DNA of 64,000 nucleotides from Bordetella bronchialis (lineage in GTDB: Bacteria; Pseudomonadota; Gammaproteobacteria; Burkholderiales; Burkholderiaceae_B): the NCBI RefSeq assembly GCF_001676705.1, contig NZ_CP016170.1:2294001-2358000 (forward strand), written 5' to 3'. Shown in pieces: positions 43,754 through 55,019 of the stretch; position 1 is the stretch's first letter; each line of letters begins with the position of its first letter. Position numbers and translations under genes: made by a program. The notes below the pieces were generated by a model. That model ran no database searches. It was not told the DNA's origin and saw only the letters and a list, made by a program, of their open reading frames with translations.

Positions 43754-45124
43754 ATGAAGGAAAGTTCGTCACACCGCGGCATGCTGTGGGTCGTCGCCGC
43801 GGGGTTCTTTATGCAGTCCCTGGATGCGACCATCGTCAACACGGCCTTGCCGGCCATGGCGGAAAGCCTGCATGAATTGCCGCTGGCCATGCGCCCCGTG
43901 ATCGTCGCCTATTCCTTGTCGATGGCAATGCTGACGCCGGCCTCGGGCTGGCTGGCGGACCGCTTCGGCACCCGGCGCGTGTATTTCACGTCCATTTTGA
44001 TTTTTGTCCTGGGCTCGCTGTTCTGCGCGATGGCGGCGAACCTCACCCAGCTGGTGATCGCCCGGGTCGTGCAGGGCGTGGGCGGCTCCATGCTGCTGCC
44101 CATCGGCCGGCTGGCGGTCCTGCGCGCGGTGCGGGGCGACGCCTATATCGCCGCCCTGGCATTGATTTCCATCGCCGGGCAGGTCGGCCCCATGATCGGT
44201 CCCATGACCGGCGGCTGGCTGGTGCAGGTGCTGAGCTGGCACTGGATATTCCTGATCAACATCCCGATCGGCATCGTCGGCCTGATCGCGGTAAGGCGAT
44301 ACGTTCCGGCTGAATCCGCGGCCTCCGTGCCCGGCTTCGACTTCGTGGGATTCACCTTGCTGTCGACCTGCATGGTGGCGTTCTCGCTGGGCATGGAAGG
44401 CACGGAAGGCCCGGACCGGGCCCTCTACACGGCCGGCCTGATGGCATTGAGCGCCTTCACCGTCATGGCCTATGTCGCGTACGCGCGCCACCGGCCGCGG
44501 CCCCTGTTCAGGCTGGGATTGTTCCGCGACGCGACCTTCAGCATGGGCCTGGTCGGCAACCTGGTCTCGCGCATCGGCAGCAGCGGCGTTGCCTTCCTGC
44601 TGCCCCTGCTGCTGCAATTGCAACTCGGCTATGAGCCCTTCTATGCCGGCATGATGCTGTTTCCCGTGGCGCTGGCGGCCTTGATCACCAAGCGCTGGGT
44701 GGCGCCGCTGGTGCGGCATTACGGGTACGAGACCTTTCTTTCGGTGAATACGGTCGTGGTGGGCTTGTCCATCATGTCCTTCGCCTTCATCGCGCCGGGC
44801 TGGCCGCTGCTCCTGCAGATTGTGCAATTGGCCATCTTCGGCGGCTCCAACTCCATGCAGTTCGCCGCGATGAACAGTGTCACGCTCAAGGGCCTGAGCG
44901 TGGAGGACGCGGGCAGCGGCAACAGTCTTTTCTCCATGGTGCAGATGCTGGCGCTGAGCCTGGGCGTCAGCCTGAGCGGCGGCCTGGTCGGCCTGTTCTC
45001 CCACGGGCCGCACGCCGATGCGTGGGGCTTTCGCTGGACATTCATCTGCGTGGGCGGCGTCACGCTGTTGTCGACGCTGATCTTCAAGCGCCTGGATGTG
45101 GATACGGCGCGCAGCGGCGCCTGA
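43754..45124 (+). CDS. DHA2-family MFS multidrug transporter (EmrB/MdtD-like)
   Basis: A 456-residue, roughly 14-helix MFS exporter. It opens GFFMQSLDATIVNTALPAMAES, and has motif A (WLADRFGTRRVYF), the GVGGSMLLPIGRLAVLRAV stretch of the HsrA/MdtD group and the motif-C-like GPMIGPMTGGW. The pattern predicts proton-driven efflux of a drug or metabolite. It is divergent from the Tgl-like gene, with a 193 bp gap. I see no dedicated regulator beside it. Confidence 0.92.
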   Translation: MKESSSHRGMLWVVAAGFFMQSLDATIVNTALPAMAESLHELPLAMRPVIVAYSLSMAMLTPASGWLADRFGTRRVYFTSILIFVLGSLFCAMAANLTQLVIARVVQGVGGSMLLPIGRLAVLRAVRGDAYIAALALISIAGQVGPMIGPMTGGWLVQVLSWHWIFLINIPIGIVGLIAVRRYVPAESAASVPGFDFVGFTLLSTCMVAFSLGMEGTEGPDRALYTAGLMALSAFTVMAYVAYARHRPRPLFRLGLFRDATFSMGLVGNLVSRIGSSGVAFLLPLLLQLQLGYEPFYAGMMLFPVALAALITKRWVAPLVRHYGYETFLSVNTVVVGLSIMSFAFIAPGWPLLLQIVQLAIFGGSNSMQFAAMNSVTLKGLSVEDAGSGNSLFSMVQMLALSLGVSLSGGLVGLFSHGPHADAWGFRWTFICVGGVTLLSTLIFKRLDVDTARSGA

Positions 45125-45219
45125 CAGCATCTGCTCATCCGTAGGCACGCCGCTTGCTGGACCATGGTTTTGACGAACGAGCCGTCCGTCAGGCGGCCAT
45201 CGCACTTGGGAGGTCAAGC

Positions 45220-45771
45220 ATGACGCAACGAATCAAATTGTCGGCAATCGGATTGGCTATCTGCGCCGCGGGCGCGCTGGGCGCCAGCGCGCCGGCGTGG
45301 TCCGCATCGGGTACGGATGCGCAATACCGCGAGGACGTAGCCCGCTGCAAGAGCGGCGCCAGCGGCCAGGACCAGGCCGCCTGCATGCGCGAGGCCGGCG
45401 CTTCGCTGGTCGAACGGCGCCGCAATGGCCTGAGCACGCCCGTCGACCCGCAGCGCAACGCCACCGCGCGCTGCGACTCGCTGCCTGCCAATCAGCGCCA
45501 GGACTGCATGATCCAGATGTCGGGCCAGGGCGATACGCGGGTCCAGGGCAGCGTTACCGGCGGCGGGGTGCTGCGCGAAACCGTGATCCAGGTACCCGCC
45601 GGCACGCCCGGCAGCACGGGCGCCGCGCCGCAGCCCGGCTATACCCAGCCCGGCGGCTATACCCAGCCCGGCTATACCCAGCCCGCGGCGCCGCTCGCAC
45701 CGCCGCCCGCCGTGCCGCCCGCGGGATATGGCACGCCGGCCCCGTACGGCGGCACCATGCCTCGTCAATAA
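45220..45771 (+). CDS. Exported protein with proline-rich tandem repeats at the C-terminus
   Basis: A 183-residue protein starting at ATG 45220 after GGGAGG. The signal peptide (LSAIGLAICAAGALGASAPAWSA) is followed by a compact region with cysteines (VARCKSGASGQDQAACMREAG and ARCDSLPANQRQDCMIQ). The C-terminal third is an array of PGYTQPGGYTQPGYTQP repeats and Pro/Ala runs. The four cysteines suggest two disulphides in the periplasm. The repeat region is likely unfolded or wall-associated. I do not recognise the family; proteins of this kind occur in Bordetella relatives. Confidence 0.75.
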   Translation: MTQRIKLSAIGLAICAAGALGASAPAWSASGTDAQYREDVARCKSGASGQDQAACMREAGASLVERRRNGLSTPVDPQRNATARCDSLPANQRQDCMIQMSGQGDTRVQGSVTGGGVLRETVIQVPAGTPGSTGAAPQPGYTQPGGYTQPGYTQPAAPLAPPPAVPPAGYGTPAPYGGTMPRQ

Positions 45772-45794
45772 GCCGCGGGGCGTCCCCGCGCAAT

Positions 45795-45826
45795 ATGCAA
45801 TGGCCCGCTCCAGCGGGCCATTTGCA
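45795..45826. terminator. Bidirectional hairpin terminator between convergent genes
   Basis: ATGCAATGGCCCGCT pairs with AGCGGGCCATTTGCAT with one bulged base, around a 2-base loop, in the 96 bp gap between the exported repeat protein and the convergent flavoprotein gene. It has short T/A flanks rather than a long T-run, so it could act on both strands. Confidence 0.6.
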
Positions 45827-45867
45827 TGCGGGCGGCGATGCGAACTTCCTGTCCGCATCGGCCGGAC

Positions 45868-46950
45868 CTACTTCGGACGCGGATCCTCGACCCCCGCGTC
45901 CGGCCGCGCCAAGCGGCCTTCGCGTAGCTGCCTGACGGCGACGGACACGGCGCGCGCGACATTCCGCACTTCCTGCTGCACGGCCCGGTCGGCGTCCAGT
46001 TCGGCGTGGCTGGTAGCGTACGGTTTGTAGTAGCCGATGTAGCGGTCCAGGCGCGCCGACGCGCCGGCGTCGATCAGCCCCATCCAGTCCAGCCAGTCGC
46101 TCAAGGCGCGGCGCTGGCCCTCGATGCCGGCCACGTCGCCGTGGACGACCAGGCCATAGGCCCGTCCGGCCAGGTGCTTGGGGTACGGCCAGCCGGCAAG
46201 TTCGATCTGCTTGGCTTTCAGCGCATCCTTGCCCGAGGTCGACGACGGATCGGGGTTGCCGCCATCCGCGCATACCAGCCGGTCGATCATCAGTTTCAAG
46301 GGGCTGGGCGACTGGTACCAATAGGTCGGCGCCAGCAGGATCACGCCATGGGCCCGCACCCACTGCGCGTAGATGTCGTTCATCGCGTCGTTGGCCTGCC
46401 CCAGGGAATGGTTGGGATAGCAGCTGCAAGGCCAATGGCATAGCGGCATGGCCGTGGATACGCAGCCCTTGCAGGGATGGATCATGCGGTCGTATTCGGA
46501 CGTCAGCCGGCTCAGGTCGAGCACGTCCGTTTCCATGCCGGCGTTTTCCAGCTCGGCCTGGGCGATCCGGGTCAATCGCCAGGTCTTGGACATTTCGCCG
46601 GGACAGGTGCCGTCGTTGCGCGACGCGCCGGCGATAAGCAGCACGCGGGATGGCGTGCCCGGCAGCGCTTGCTCGCGGGCCAGTTCGCGCAGCCGGTCGG
46701 CGGCGGATTTCCATTCGACCGACAGATCGTAATCCGGGTCCGCCGCGCCGGCGCCCGCCTTGACGGTGACGGGCGCCTTGCGGCCTTGCCGGTAGGCCTC
46801 CCAGGCGATGGCCTCCAGCCTATCGATGGCGGCCTGCTCCGCGCGAAAGGCCGGGTCGTAGAAGCGCCGCATGTAGCGCTGGCGGAATTCTTCCCGGGAG
46901 AGCTTCTCCGGAGCCTGTCCCTTGCGGACGTCGACGGGGATTGGACGCAT
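45868..46950 (-). CDS. NADPH-dependent FMN reductase-like flavoprotein with cysteine cluster
   Basis: A 360-residue protein starting at ATG 46950. A ~90-residue N-terminal segment (RPIPVDVRKG) precedes a flavodoxin-like domain: VLLIAGASRNDGTCPGE (FMN phosphate loop), GMETDVLDLSRL and VILLAPTYWYQSPSPLKLMIDR. In the middle, HPCKGCVSTAMPLCHWPC and the next cysteine form a cluster (CxxC, then CxxxCxC) like the iron-sulfur flavoproteins. It likely reduces a quinone, nitro compound or metal using NAD(P)H. It is divergent from a PHB-depolymerase-type gene. Its substrate is unknown. Confidence 0.85.
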   Translation of the reverse strand: MRPIPVDVRKGQAPEKLSREEFRQRYMRRFYDPAFRAEQAAIDRLEAIAWEAYRQGRKAPVTVKAGAGAADPDYDLSVEWKSAADRLRELAREQALPGTPSRVLLIAGASRNDGTCPGEMSKTWRLTRIAQAELENAGMETDVLDLSRLTSEYDRMIHPCKGCVSTAMPLCHWPCSCYPNHSLGQANDAMNDIYAQWVRAHGVILLAPTYWYQSPSPLKLMIDRLVCADGGNPDPSSTSGKDALKAKQIELAGWPYPKHLAGRAYGLVVHGDVAGIEGQRRALSDWLDWMGLIDAGASARLDRYIGYYKPYATSHAELDADRAVQQEVRNVARAVSVAVRQLREGRLARPDAGVEDPRPK

Positions 46951-47098
46951 GCCGGTACTCGAGAACGGACGGGCTTGCCCTGCCGCAAGTGCTGTACCGT
47001 GGACGCGTCCGGGGACCCGGGCCGCACGGCCGGCGCTTGCTGCGATGCAGCATAAGGGGTTTAATGAAGCGGTCCCATCCACCCCAGGCAGAGATCGC

Positions 47099-48253
47099 AT
47101 GGCCCGCAAGCTGTCCACGCTGTTTTTCTCGGCCGCCCGCAAAGTGGCGCGCCTGCAGCGGACGGCATGGAGCCTGAGCATGCCCGGCGGCCTGGCCGCC
47201 AAGCCCGCCAAGCCCGCCAAGCGCGCGCGAGCGCGTCCGGCACGGCACCCGGCGTCCGCCACCGACGCGGCCGATGCGGCGGCCGCCGGCGCGGGATCCG
47301 CCGACACCGCGCAGTTCGATCCCGCCGATTTCGCCGGCAGCTGGAAATCGCGGATCTACCGCACGCCGCCCGTGCCCGGCACCTGGCCCGTGCGCCTGTC
47401 GTATTACGTCTATGTGCCGCCCCGGTTGCGCAAGGGCGCGCCGGTGTTGATGATGCTGCATGGCTGCGAGCAAAGCGCGGTGGATTTCGCGCTGGGCACC
47501 CGCATGCATCGCCTGGCGGACCGCGAGGGCGTGCTGCTGGTGTATCCCGAGCAGTCGCGGCGGGGCCAGCGGCATCGCTGCTGGCACTGGTATCGCCCCG
47601 ACACCGCGCATGGCTACGCGGAGGCCGACGCCATCGCGGGCATCGCGGCCGCGGTCATCCAGGAATACCAGGCCGATCCCACCCGCGTCTATATCGCCGG
47701 CCTGTCCGCCGGCGCCGGCATCGCCGCGCTGGCGGCGCTGCGGCATCCCGAGCGCTTCGCCGCGCTGGGCATGCATTCCGGCGCGGTGCTGGGCAGCGCG
47801 CGCACCGCCAGCGAAGGCTTGCGGGCGATGCGGCATGGCGCGGCCGAGCCGCCCGCGCAGGCCATGGCCCCCTTGTTGCCGGACCGCATGGCCTTTCCCG
47901 GCATGCCGGTCATCATCCTGCAGGGCGACCGCGATGCGGTCGTCGACCGCCGCAGCGGTCCGCAACTGCTGGCGCAATGGGCGTGGGCCAACGGACTGGA
48001 CACGGACAAGGGCGGCGCGGCGGAATCCCGGCCCGAGGCGGCGGGCACGCCGCGCCATTACCTGCGCACCGCCGTGCCGCCGGGCAAGGGCGCGATGGTG
48101 GTCCTGTGCGAAGTTCCCGGGCTGGGCCATGCCTGGAGCGGCGGCGACGGCCGCGTCCGTTTCCATGCGCGGCATGGCCCGGATGCCTCGCGGCTGATGT
48201 GGCGGTTTTTCAAGGACCGCCGCCGCCTGCCCGAACTTGTCGATAGCCTGTGA
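47099..48253 (+). CDS. PHB depolymerase-family esterase (LpqC-like)
   Basis: A 384-residue alpha/beta hydrolase of the extracellular PHB depolymerase/feruloyl esterase group. The oxyanion motif is LMMLHGCEQ, the nucleophile is in YIAGLSAGAG, and the acid and histidine are in VIILQGDRDAVVD and GLGHAWSGGD. The start ATG 47099 gives a basic N-terminus with AAKPAKPAKRARARPARH, with no clear signal peptide, which is common in the betaproteobacterial members. It cleaves polyester or aromatic esters. The 148 bp gap to the flavoprotein gene is shared by divergent promoters. Confidence 0.88.
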   Translation: MARKLSTLFFSAARKVARLQRTAWSLSMPGGLAAKPAKPAKRARARPARHPASATDAADAAAAGAGSADTAQFDPADFAGSWKSRIYRTPPVPGTWPVRLSYYVYVPPRLRKGAPVLMMLHGCEQSAVDFALGTRMHRLADREGVLLVYPEQSRRGQRHRCWHWYRPDTAHGYAEADAIAGIAAAVIQEYQADPTRVYIAGLSAGAGIAALAALRHPERFAALGMHSGAVLGSARTASEGLRAMRHGAAEPPAQAMAPLLPDRMAFPGMPVIILQGDRDAVVDRRSGPQLLAQWAWANGLDTDKGGAAESRPEAAGTPRHYLRTAVPPGKGAMVVLCEVPGLGHAWSGGDGRVRFHARHGPDASRLMWRFFKDRRRLPELVDSL

Positions 48254-48315
48254 GCCGTCATGCCGGCCGCCTGAATTCAGGCAAAATGGCGGCTGTTCCC
48301 CGTCGCGCCTTTTCC

Positions 48316-50646
<2,331 letters not shown>

Positions 50647-50849
50647 TCCCGGCGCGGCCGGGGTGGGACAGGGTGCCGCGCCCCCGGACACGCGCCCGTC
50701 GCCCCATGGGCGATGGCCCGGGCATGCAGGTTGCCACTGGCCGCCGGCGATGCCCGGACGGCGTGATATCCTCCGAGCTTGAACTGATTCAGCCTTTGTT
50801 CAGGATCGGCGCCGCTCGGCGTCCGTAACCCATATCCCCTGGAGCCTGC

Positions 50850-52082
50850 ATGCCTCATTCCACACCGCTCATTACGACGATTGTGGGCGGTCTGGTTCTG
50901 GCGTTCGTACTTGCCGCGCTCGCGGTACGCCTGAAGCTGCCGCCGCTGATCGGATATCTTTGCGCCGGCATCCTGTGCGGGCCCTACACGCCCGGCTTCA
51001 CCGCCGACAGCCACCTGGCCAATGAACTGGCCGAACTGGGCGTGATCCTGCTGATGTTCGGCGTGGGGCTGCATTTTTCGCTGCGCGATTTATTGTCGGT
51101 CAAGAACATCGCGGTGCCGGGCGCCATCGTGCAGATCGCCGCGGCCACCCTCATGGGGCTGGGGCTGGGGTGGATGCTGGGGTGGAACCTGGGCGCCGGC
51201 CTGCTGTTCGGGCTGGCCCTGTCGGTGGCCAGTACCGTCGTACTGATCAAGGCCATGGAAGACAGCAACCTGGTCGATACCAACGAAGGGCGCATCGCCA
51301 TCGGCTGGCTCATCGTCGAGGACCTCGCCATGGTGGCGGCGCTGGTGCTGATCCCCGCCCTGTCCGGCGTGCTGGGCGGCCGCGAACAGAACGGCGACGG
51401 CGCCTCGCTGTGGGTCATATTGGGCCTGACCGCCGTCAAGGTGGCGGCCTTCGTCGCCGTCATGCTGGTGTTCGGCCGGCGCGTCATCCCCTGGCTGCTG
51501 GAACGCGTGGTCTATACCGGCAATCGCGAGCTGTTCCGGCTGGGCGTGCTGGCCTGCGCGCTGGGTATCGCCTACGGGGCGACGGCGCTGTTCGGCGTGT
51601 CCTTCGCGCTCGGCGCCTTCTTCGCCGGCATGGTGATGGCCGAGTCGGAGTTCAGCCAGCGCGCCGCCGACGAATCGCTGCCGCTGCGGGATGCGTTCTC
51701 GGTCCTGTTCTTCGTGTCGGTGGGGATGCTGTTCGACCCCATGGTGCTCATACGCGACCCCTGGGGCGTGCTCGGCACTTTCCTGATCATCCTGGTCGGC
51801 AAGTCCATCGCCTCTTATGTGATCGTGCGCGCCTTCCGCCACCCCAAGCTGACGGCGCTGACCATTTCGGCCAGCCTGGCGCAGATCGGCGAGTTCTCTT
51901 TCATCCTGGCCGGCCTGGGCGTCACGCAGGAAATCCTGCCGAAGGCCGGGCAGGACCTGGTACTGGCGGGCGCCATCCTGTCGATCCTGGCCAATCCGCT
52001 GTTGTTCAATGCGCTGGACCGCTACCGCGCCGGCATCGAGCGCGCGCGCATCCGCCCCGAGGAGCCGGATCCCGGCGTCTAG
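50850..52082 (+). CDS. Kef/YbaL-type monovalent cation:proton antiporter lacking RCK domain
   Basis: A 410-residue CPA2 antiporter with 12-13 hydrophobic segments. It opens LPPLIGYLCAGILCGPYTPGF and has ELGVILLMFGVGLHFSLRDL and ASTVVLIKAMEDSNLVDT followed by GWLIVEDLAMV, which hold the family's polar core and conserved Asp. It resembles the transport half of YbaL/RosB, but stops after RPEEPDPGV, where full members continue for 150 residues with a TrkA-N (RCK) domain. No such domain follows in any frame. It probably carries out K+ or Na+/H+ exchange. Confidence 0.93.
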   Translation: MPHSTPLITTIVGGLVLAFVLAALAVRLKLPPLIGYLCAGILCGPYTPGFTADSHLANELAELGVILLMFGVGLHFSLRDLLSVKNIAVPGAIVQIAAATLMGLGLGWMLGWNLGAGLLFGLALSVASTVVLIKAMEDSNLVDTNEGRIAIGWLIVEDLAMVAALVLIPALSGVLGGREQNGDGASLWVILGLTAVKVAAFVAVMLVFGRRVIPWLLERVVYTGNRELFRLGVLACALGIAYGATALFGVSFALGAFFAGMVMAESEFSQRAADESLPLRDAFSVLFFVSVGMLFDPMVLIRDPWGVLGTFLIILVGKSIASYVIVRAFRHPKLTALTISASLAQIGEFSFILAGLGVTQEILPKAGQDLVLAGAILSILANPLLFNALDRYRAGIERARIRPEEPDPGV

Positions 52083-52165
52083 GGGCGGGAGCCTTCCCGG
52101 TGCTGTCCGGCCGATGCGCCCGCCATGCGGACGTATCCACGGGACCGCCGGCCGGGCCGCGCACG

Positions 52166-52963
52166 CTAGCCGTCCAGCATTCCGTTCAACATAGACGGGC
52201 CGCGGCCGCCCAGGCCGCCGTCGCCGTCCGCCGCCGCGCGGGCCGGCGACGCCAGGATGCGTCCCGCGGGCAGGTCATCCCCGCCCGTGGTGTCGTCGAC
52301 GGGCCGCCCGGATGACGCCTGCACCAGCACTTTGGTCGCCGCGACGGCGTCGGGGGCGGTCAGCATGAAGGTGTCCACCAGCGCCGCGATGCGCATGTCC
52401 ATGGAGTCCGGCTCGGACAGTCCGTGTACGAAGCCGATGCGCCAGGCTTCCGCGGCGCTGAAGGTTTCCCCGGTCAGGAACCAGCGCGTGGCGTCCCGCG
52501 GGCTCATGGCGCGCAGCACGTAGGGCGCGATGATGGATGGAATCAGGCCCAGGCGCGTTTCCGGCAGCGCGAAGGTCGCTTGCGAGGACGCGATGGCGAT
52601 GTCGCATGCCGCCGCCAGGCCCATGCCCAGGCCCATGCAGGCCCCGTGCAGCCGCACGATGGTTGGCTTGGAGCATCGGTAGATCGTTTCCAGCATGGTG
52701 CCGCAGGCCGCGGCGTCGGCGCGGATGGCCGCCTCGCCGCCGTGCGCGGTTTCGCGCGTCCACGCATCGTCAGCGCCGGCGCAGAAGGCGATGCCGCGCG
52801 CCGCCAGAACGATGGCCCGCACCTGGCTGTCGCGGCCCAGCGATGCATACGTTTCGGTCAGCTCCTGGACCATCTGCGCATCCACGGCATTGCGCACGTC
52901 CGGCCTGGATAGCCAGACCAGCGCGGCCTGGGGCTTGTGTTCGATTTCCAGCGTGTGCAGCAT
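52166..52963 (-). CDS. Enoyl-CoA hydratase/isomerase (crotonase) family protein
   Basis: A 265-residue crotonase. It has RPDVRNAVDAQMVQEL, the oxyanion-hole region FCAGADDAWT and LHGACMGLGMGLAAACDIA, and the glutamate in PETRLGLIPSI. The site of the first catalytic Glu of classic hydratases (in GGGCEL) appears to be Gly here, so the enzyme may belong to a subgroup using one Glu, such as certain methylglutaconyl/isohexenylglutaconyl hydratases. The last 40 residues are Gly/Asp-rich. It is alone and divergent from the ABC-F gene. Confidence 0.9.
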   Translation of the reverse strand: MLHTLEIEHKPQAALVWLSRPDVRNAVDAQMVQELTETYASLGRDSQVRAIVLAARGIAFCAGADDAWTRETAHGGEAAIRADAAACGTMLETIYRCSKPTIVRLHGACMGLGMGLAAACDIAIASSQATFALPETRLGLIPSIIAPYVLRAMSPRDATRWFLTGETFSAAEAWRIGFVHGLSEPDSMDMRIAALVDTFMLTAPDAVAATKVLVQASSGRPVDDTTGGDDLPAGRILASPARAAADGDGGLGGRGPSMLNGMLDG

Positions 52964-53287
52964 GATGTGTCCCTCGTCGATGCCCGCCAGCCCCGCGCCG
53001 GCGGCCCGGCCGCGATCGCCGGGCTGGCGCTTCCGGACAGAGCCGCCATCGCCGCGGTTCCGGCCGCAGACGGCTTTGCATCGGACCGTCGCGCTCTTGC
53101 TCGCATTACATCCTCGTTGCGGTGGCTTGACAATCGGCGGGTAGGGATTAATCCAAACGTCGCCGTCTCGCGCATCGTTGCCGCGCGGACGTCCACCGGC
53201 CCATCGCCCGGCCCATGAAATGCCGCTTTCGCACGCAGGGGGTACACTGACGGGTTTGCATTCCGGCCTTTCTTCGATTCAATCAAC
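52964..53287. promoter_or_regulatory. Divergent intergenic region between crotonase and ABC-F genes
   Basis: This 324 bp stretch holds no convincing gene. It contains TTGACA at 53127-53132, then 16 bp and a weak -10-like TAATCC at 53149-53154, reading towards the ABC-F gene. The perfect palindrome GGATTAATCC (53145-53154) overlaps that -10. No other repeat or RNA structure stands out. Confidence 0.4.
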
Positions 53288-54892
53288 GTGATATCCACCG
53301 CCAATCTCACCATCCAGTTCGGCCCCAAGCCGCTTTTCGAAAATGTCAGCGTCAAGTTCGGGGACGGCAACCGGTATGGACTGATCGGGGCCAATGGATC
53401 CGGCAAGTCCACCTTCATGAAGATCATCGGGGGCGACCTGGAGCCCTCCGCCGGCAGCGTGTCCCTGGAGCCGGGCATGCGGCTGGGCAAGCTGCGGCAG
53501 GACCAGTTCGCCTTCGAGGACAACCGCGTGCTGGACGTGGTGATGATGGGCCACACCGATATGTGGGCCGCCATGTCCGAGCGCGACGCCATCTACGCCA
53601 ACGCCGATGCCACGGAAGAGGACTACATGCGCGCCGCCGACCTGGAGGCCAAGTTCGCCGAGTACGACGGCTATACCGCCGAAGCTCGCGCCGGCGAGCT
53701 GCTGCTGGGCCTGGGTATCGATGTGGAACAGCACAACCAGCCCATGCGCGAGATCGCGCCGGGCTGGAAGCTGCGCGTGCTGCTGGCGCAGGCGCTGTTC
53801 TCCAACCCGGACGTGCTGCTGCTGGACGAACCCACCAACAACCTGGATATCAATACGATCCGCTGGCTGGAGGACGTGCTCAACGGCTACCAGAGCACGA
53901 TGATCATCATCAGCCACGATCGCCACTTCCTGAACCAGGTCTGCACGCACATGGCCGACCTGGATTACCGCGAGATCCGCGTTTATCCGGGCAATTACGA
54001 CGACTACATGCTGGCCTCCACGCAGGCGCGCGAGCGCCTGTCGGCCAATAACGCCAAGGCCAAGGAACGGATCGCCGAACTGCAGGACTTCGTGCGCCGC
54101 TTCGCCGCCAACAAGTCCAAGTCGCGCCAGGCCACTTCGCGCCTGAAGCAGATCGATCGCATCAAGGCCGAGCAGGTGGAGGTCAAGCCGTCCTCGCGGC
54201 AGAACCCGTATATCCGCTTCGAGCAGAACAAGGTCATGCACCGCCTGGCCGTCACGGTGGAGCACCTGTCCAAGTCCTACGACGCGCCGGTCATCCGCGA
54301 TTTCTCGGCGATGGTGGATGCGGGCGAGAAGATCGCCATCGTCGGCGCCAACGGGGTGGGCAAGACGACCCTGCTGCGCATGCTGGCCGGGGACCTGGCG
54401 CCGGATTCCGGCACCATCAAGTGGTCGGATAACGCCGACCTGGGCTACATGGCGCAGGACGTGTCGGATCAGTTCCAGCAGACCGACATCAATCTGTTCG
54501 ACTGGATGGCGGAATACCGCCAGCCTGGCGACGACGACCAGTCGGTGCGTTCCGCGCTGGGGCGGCTGCTGTTTTCCGCGGACGACCTGCCCAAGGCGCC
54601 CAAGGTGCTGTCCGGCGGCGAAAAGAACCGCATGACCTTCGGGCGCCTGATGCTGGGCCGGCACAATGTGCTGCTGATGGACGAACCGACCAACCACCTG
54701 GACATGGAATCCATCGAATCGCTGCAGTTCGCGCTGGAAAAATACCAGGGGACGCTGTTCTTCGTGTCGCACGACCGGGAATTCGTGTCCGGGCTGGCGA
54801 CCCGCGTCATCGAAATCCTGCCCGATGGGGAGATCGTCGATTACCGCGGCGGGTACGAGGACTATCTGTCCTCGCGCGGCGTGGAAGTGTGA
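53288..54892 (+). CDS. ybiT: ABC-F ATPase, YbiT-like
   Basis: A 534-residue protein with two ABC domains and no membrane segment, as in ABC-F ribosome-associated proteins. The first has GANGSGKST, the nonstandard signature-equivalent [10 protein letters not shown], and Walker [13 protein letters not shown]. The linker is about 80 residues. The second domain has GANGVGKTT, canonical LSGGEKNR and [11 protein letters not shown]. The order and the [10 protein letters not shown] stretch match E. coli YbiT. The start is GTG (53288) with no good ribosome binding site. ABC-F proteins act on the ribosome. It is preceded by a palindromic promoter region. Confidence 0.92.
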   Translation: MISTANLTIQFGPKPLFENVSVKFGDGNRYGLIGANGSGKSTFMKIIGGDLEPSAGSVSLEPGMRLGKLRQDQFAFEDNRVLDVVMMGHTDMWAAMSERDAIYANADATEEDYMRAADLEAKFAEYDGYTAEARAGELLLGLGIDVEQHNQPMREIAPGWKLRVLLAQALFSNPDVLLLDEPTNNLDINTIRWLEDVLNGYQSTMIIISHDRHFLNQVCTHMADLDYREIRVYPGNYDDYMLASTQARERLSANNAKAKERIAELQDFVRRFAANKSKSRQATSRLKQIDRIKAEQVEVKPSSRQNPYIRFEQNKVMHRLAVTVEHLSKSYDAPVIRDFSAMVDAGEKIAIVGANGVGKTTLLRMLAGDLAPDSGTIKWSDNADLGYMAQDVSDQFQQTDINLFDWMAEYRQPGDDDQSVRSALGRLLFSADDLPKAPKVLSGGEKNRMTFGRLMLGRHNVLLMDEPTNHLDMESIESLQFALEKYQGTLFFVSHDREFVSGLATRVIEILPDGEIVDYRGGYEDYLSSRGVEV

Positions 54893-54992
54893 AGCCGGGG
54901 GAGCGGGCCCCGGGGACCGGCGCCGTCCCACGGGATCACGGCGCCGGGAAGAGCATTGAATGGCGTGCGCGCCTTGGGCGGCGTGCGTTAAA

Positions 54993-55008
54993 CTAGGGAA
55001 AACCCTAG
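54993..55008. promoter_or_regulatory. Perfect palindrome directly before the YhhS-type MFS gene
   Basis: CTAGGG-AAAA-CCCTAG, two perfect 6-bp arms 11 bp before the start codon at 55020. A -10-like TAAACT overlaps its left arm (54989-54994). It has no T-run and lies before, not after, a gene, so an operator is more likely than a terminator. Confidence 0.5.
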
Positions 55009-55019
55009 CTACCCGCACC

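Noticed and set aside
54993..55008. The palindrome before the YhhS-type gene as a terminator of the ABC-F gene
   Set aside because: It is 100 bp after the ABC-F stop, without a T-run, and adjoins the downstream start codon.
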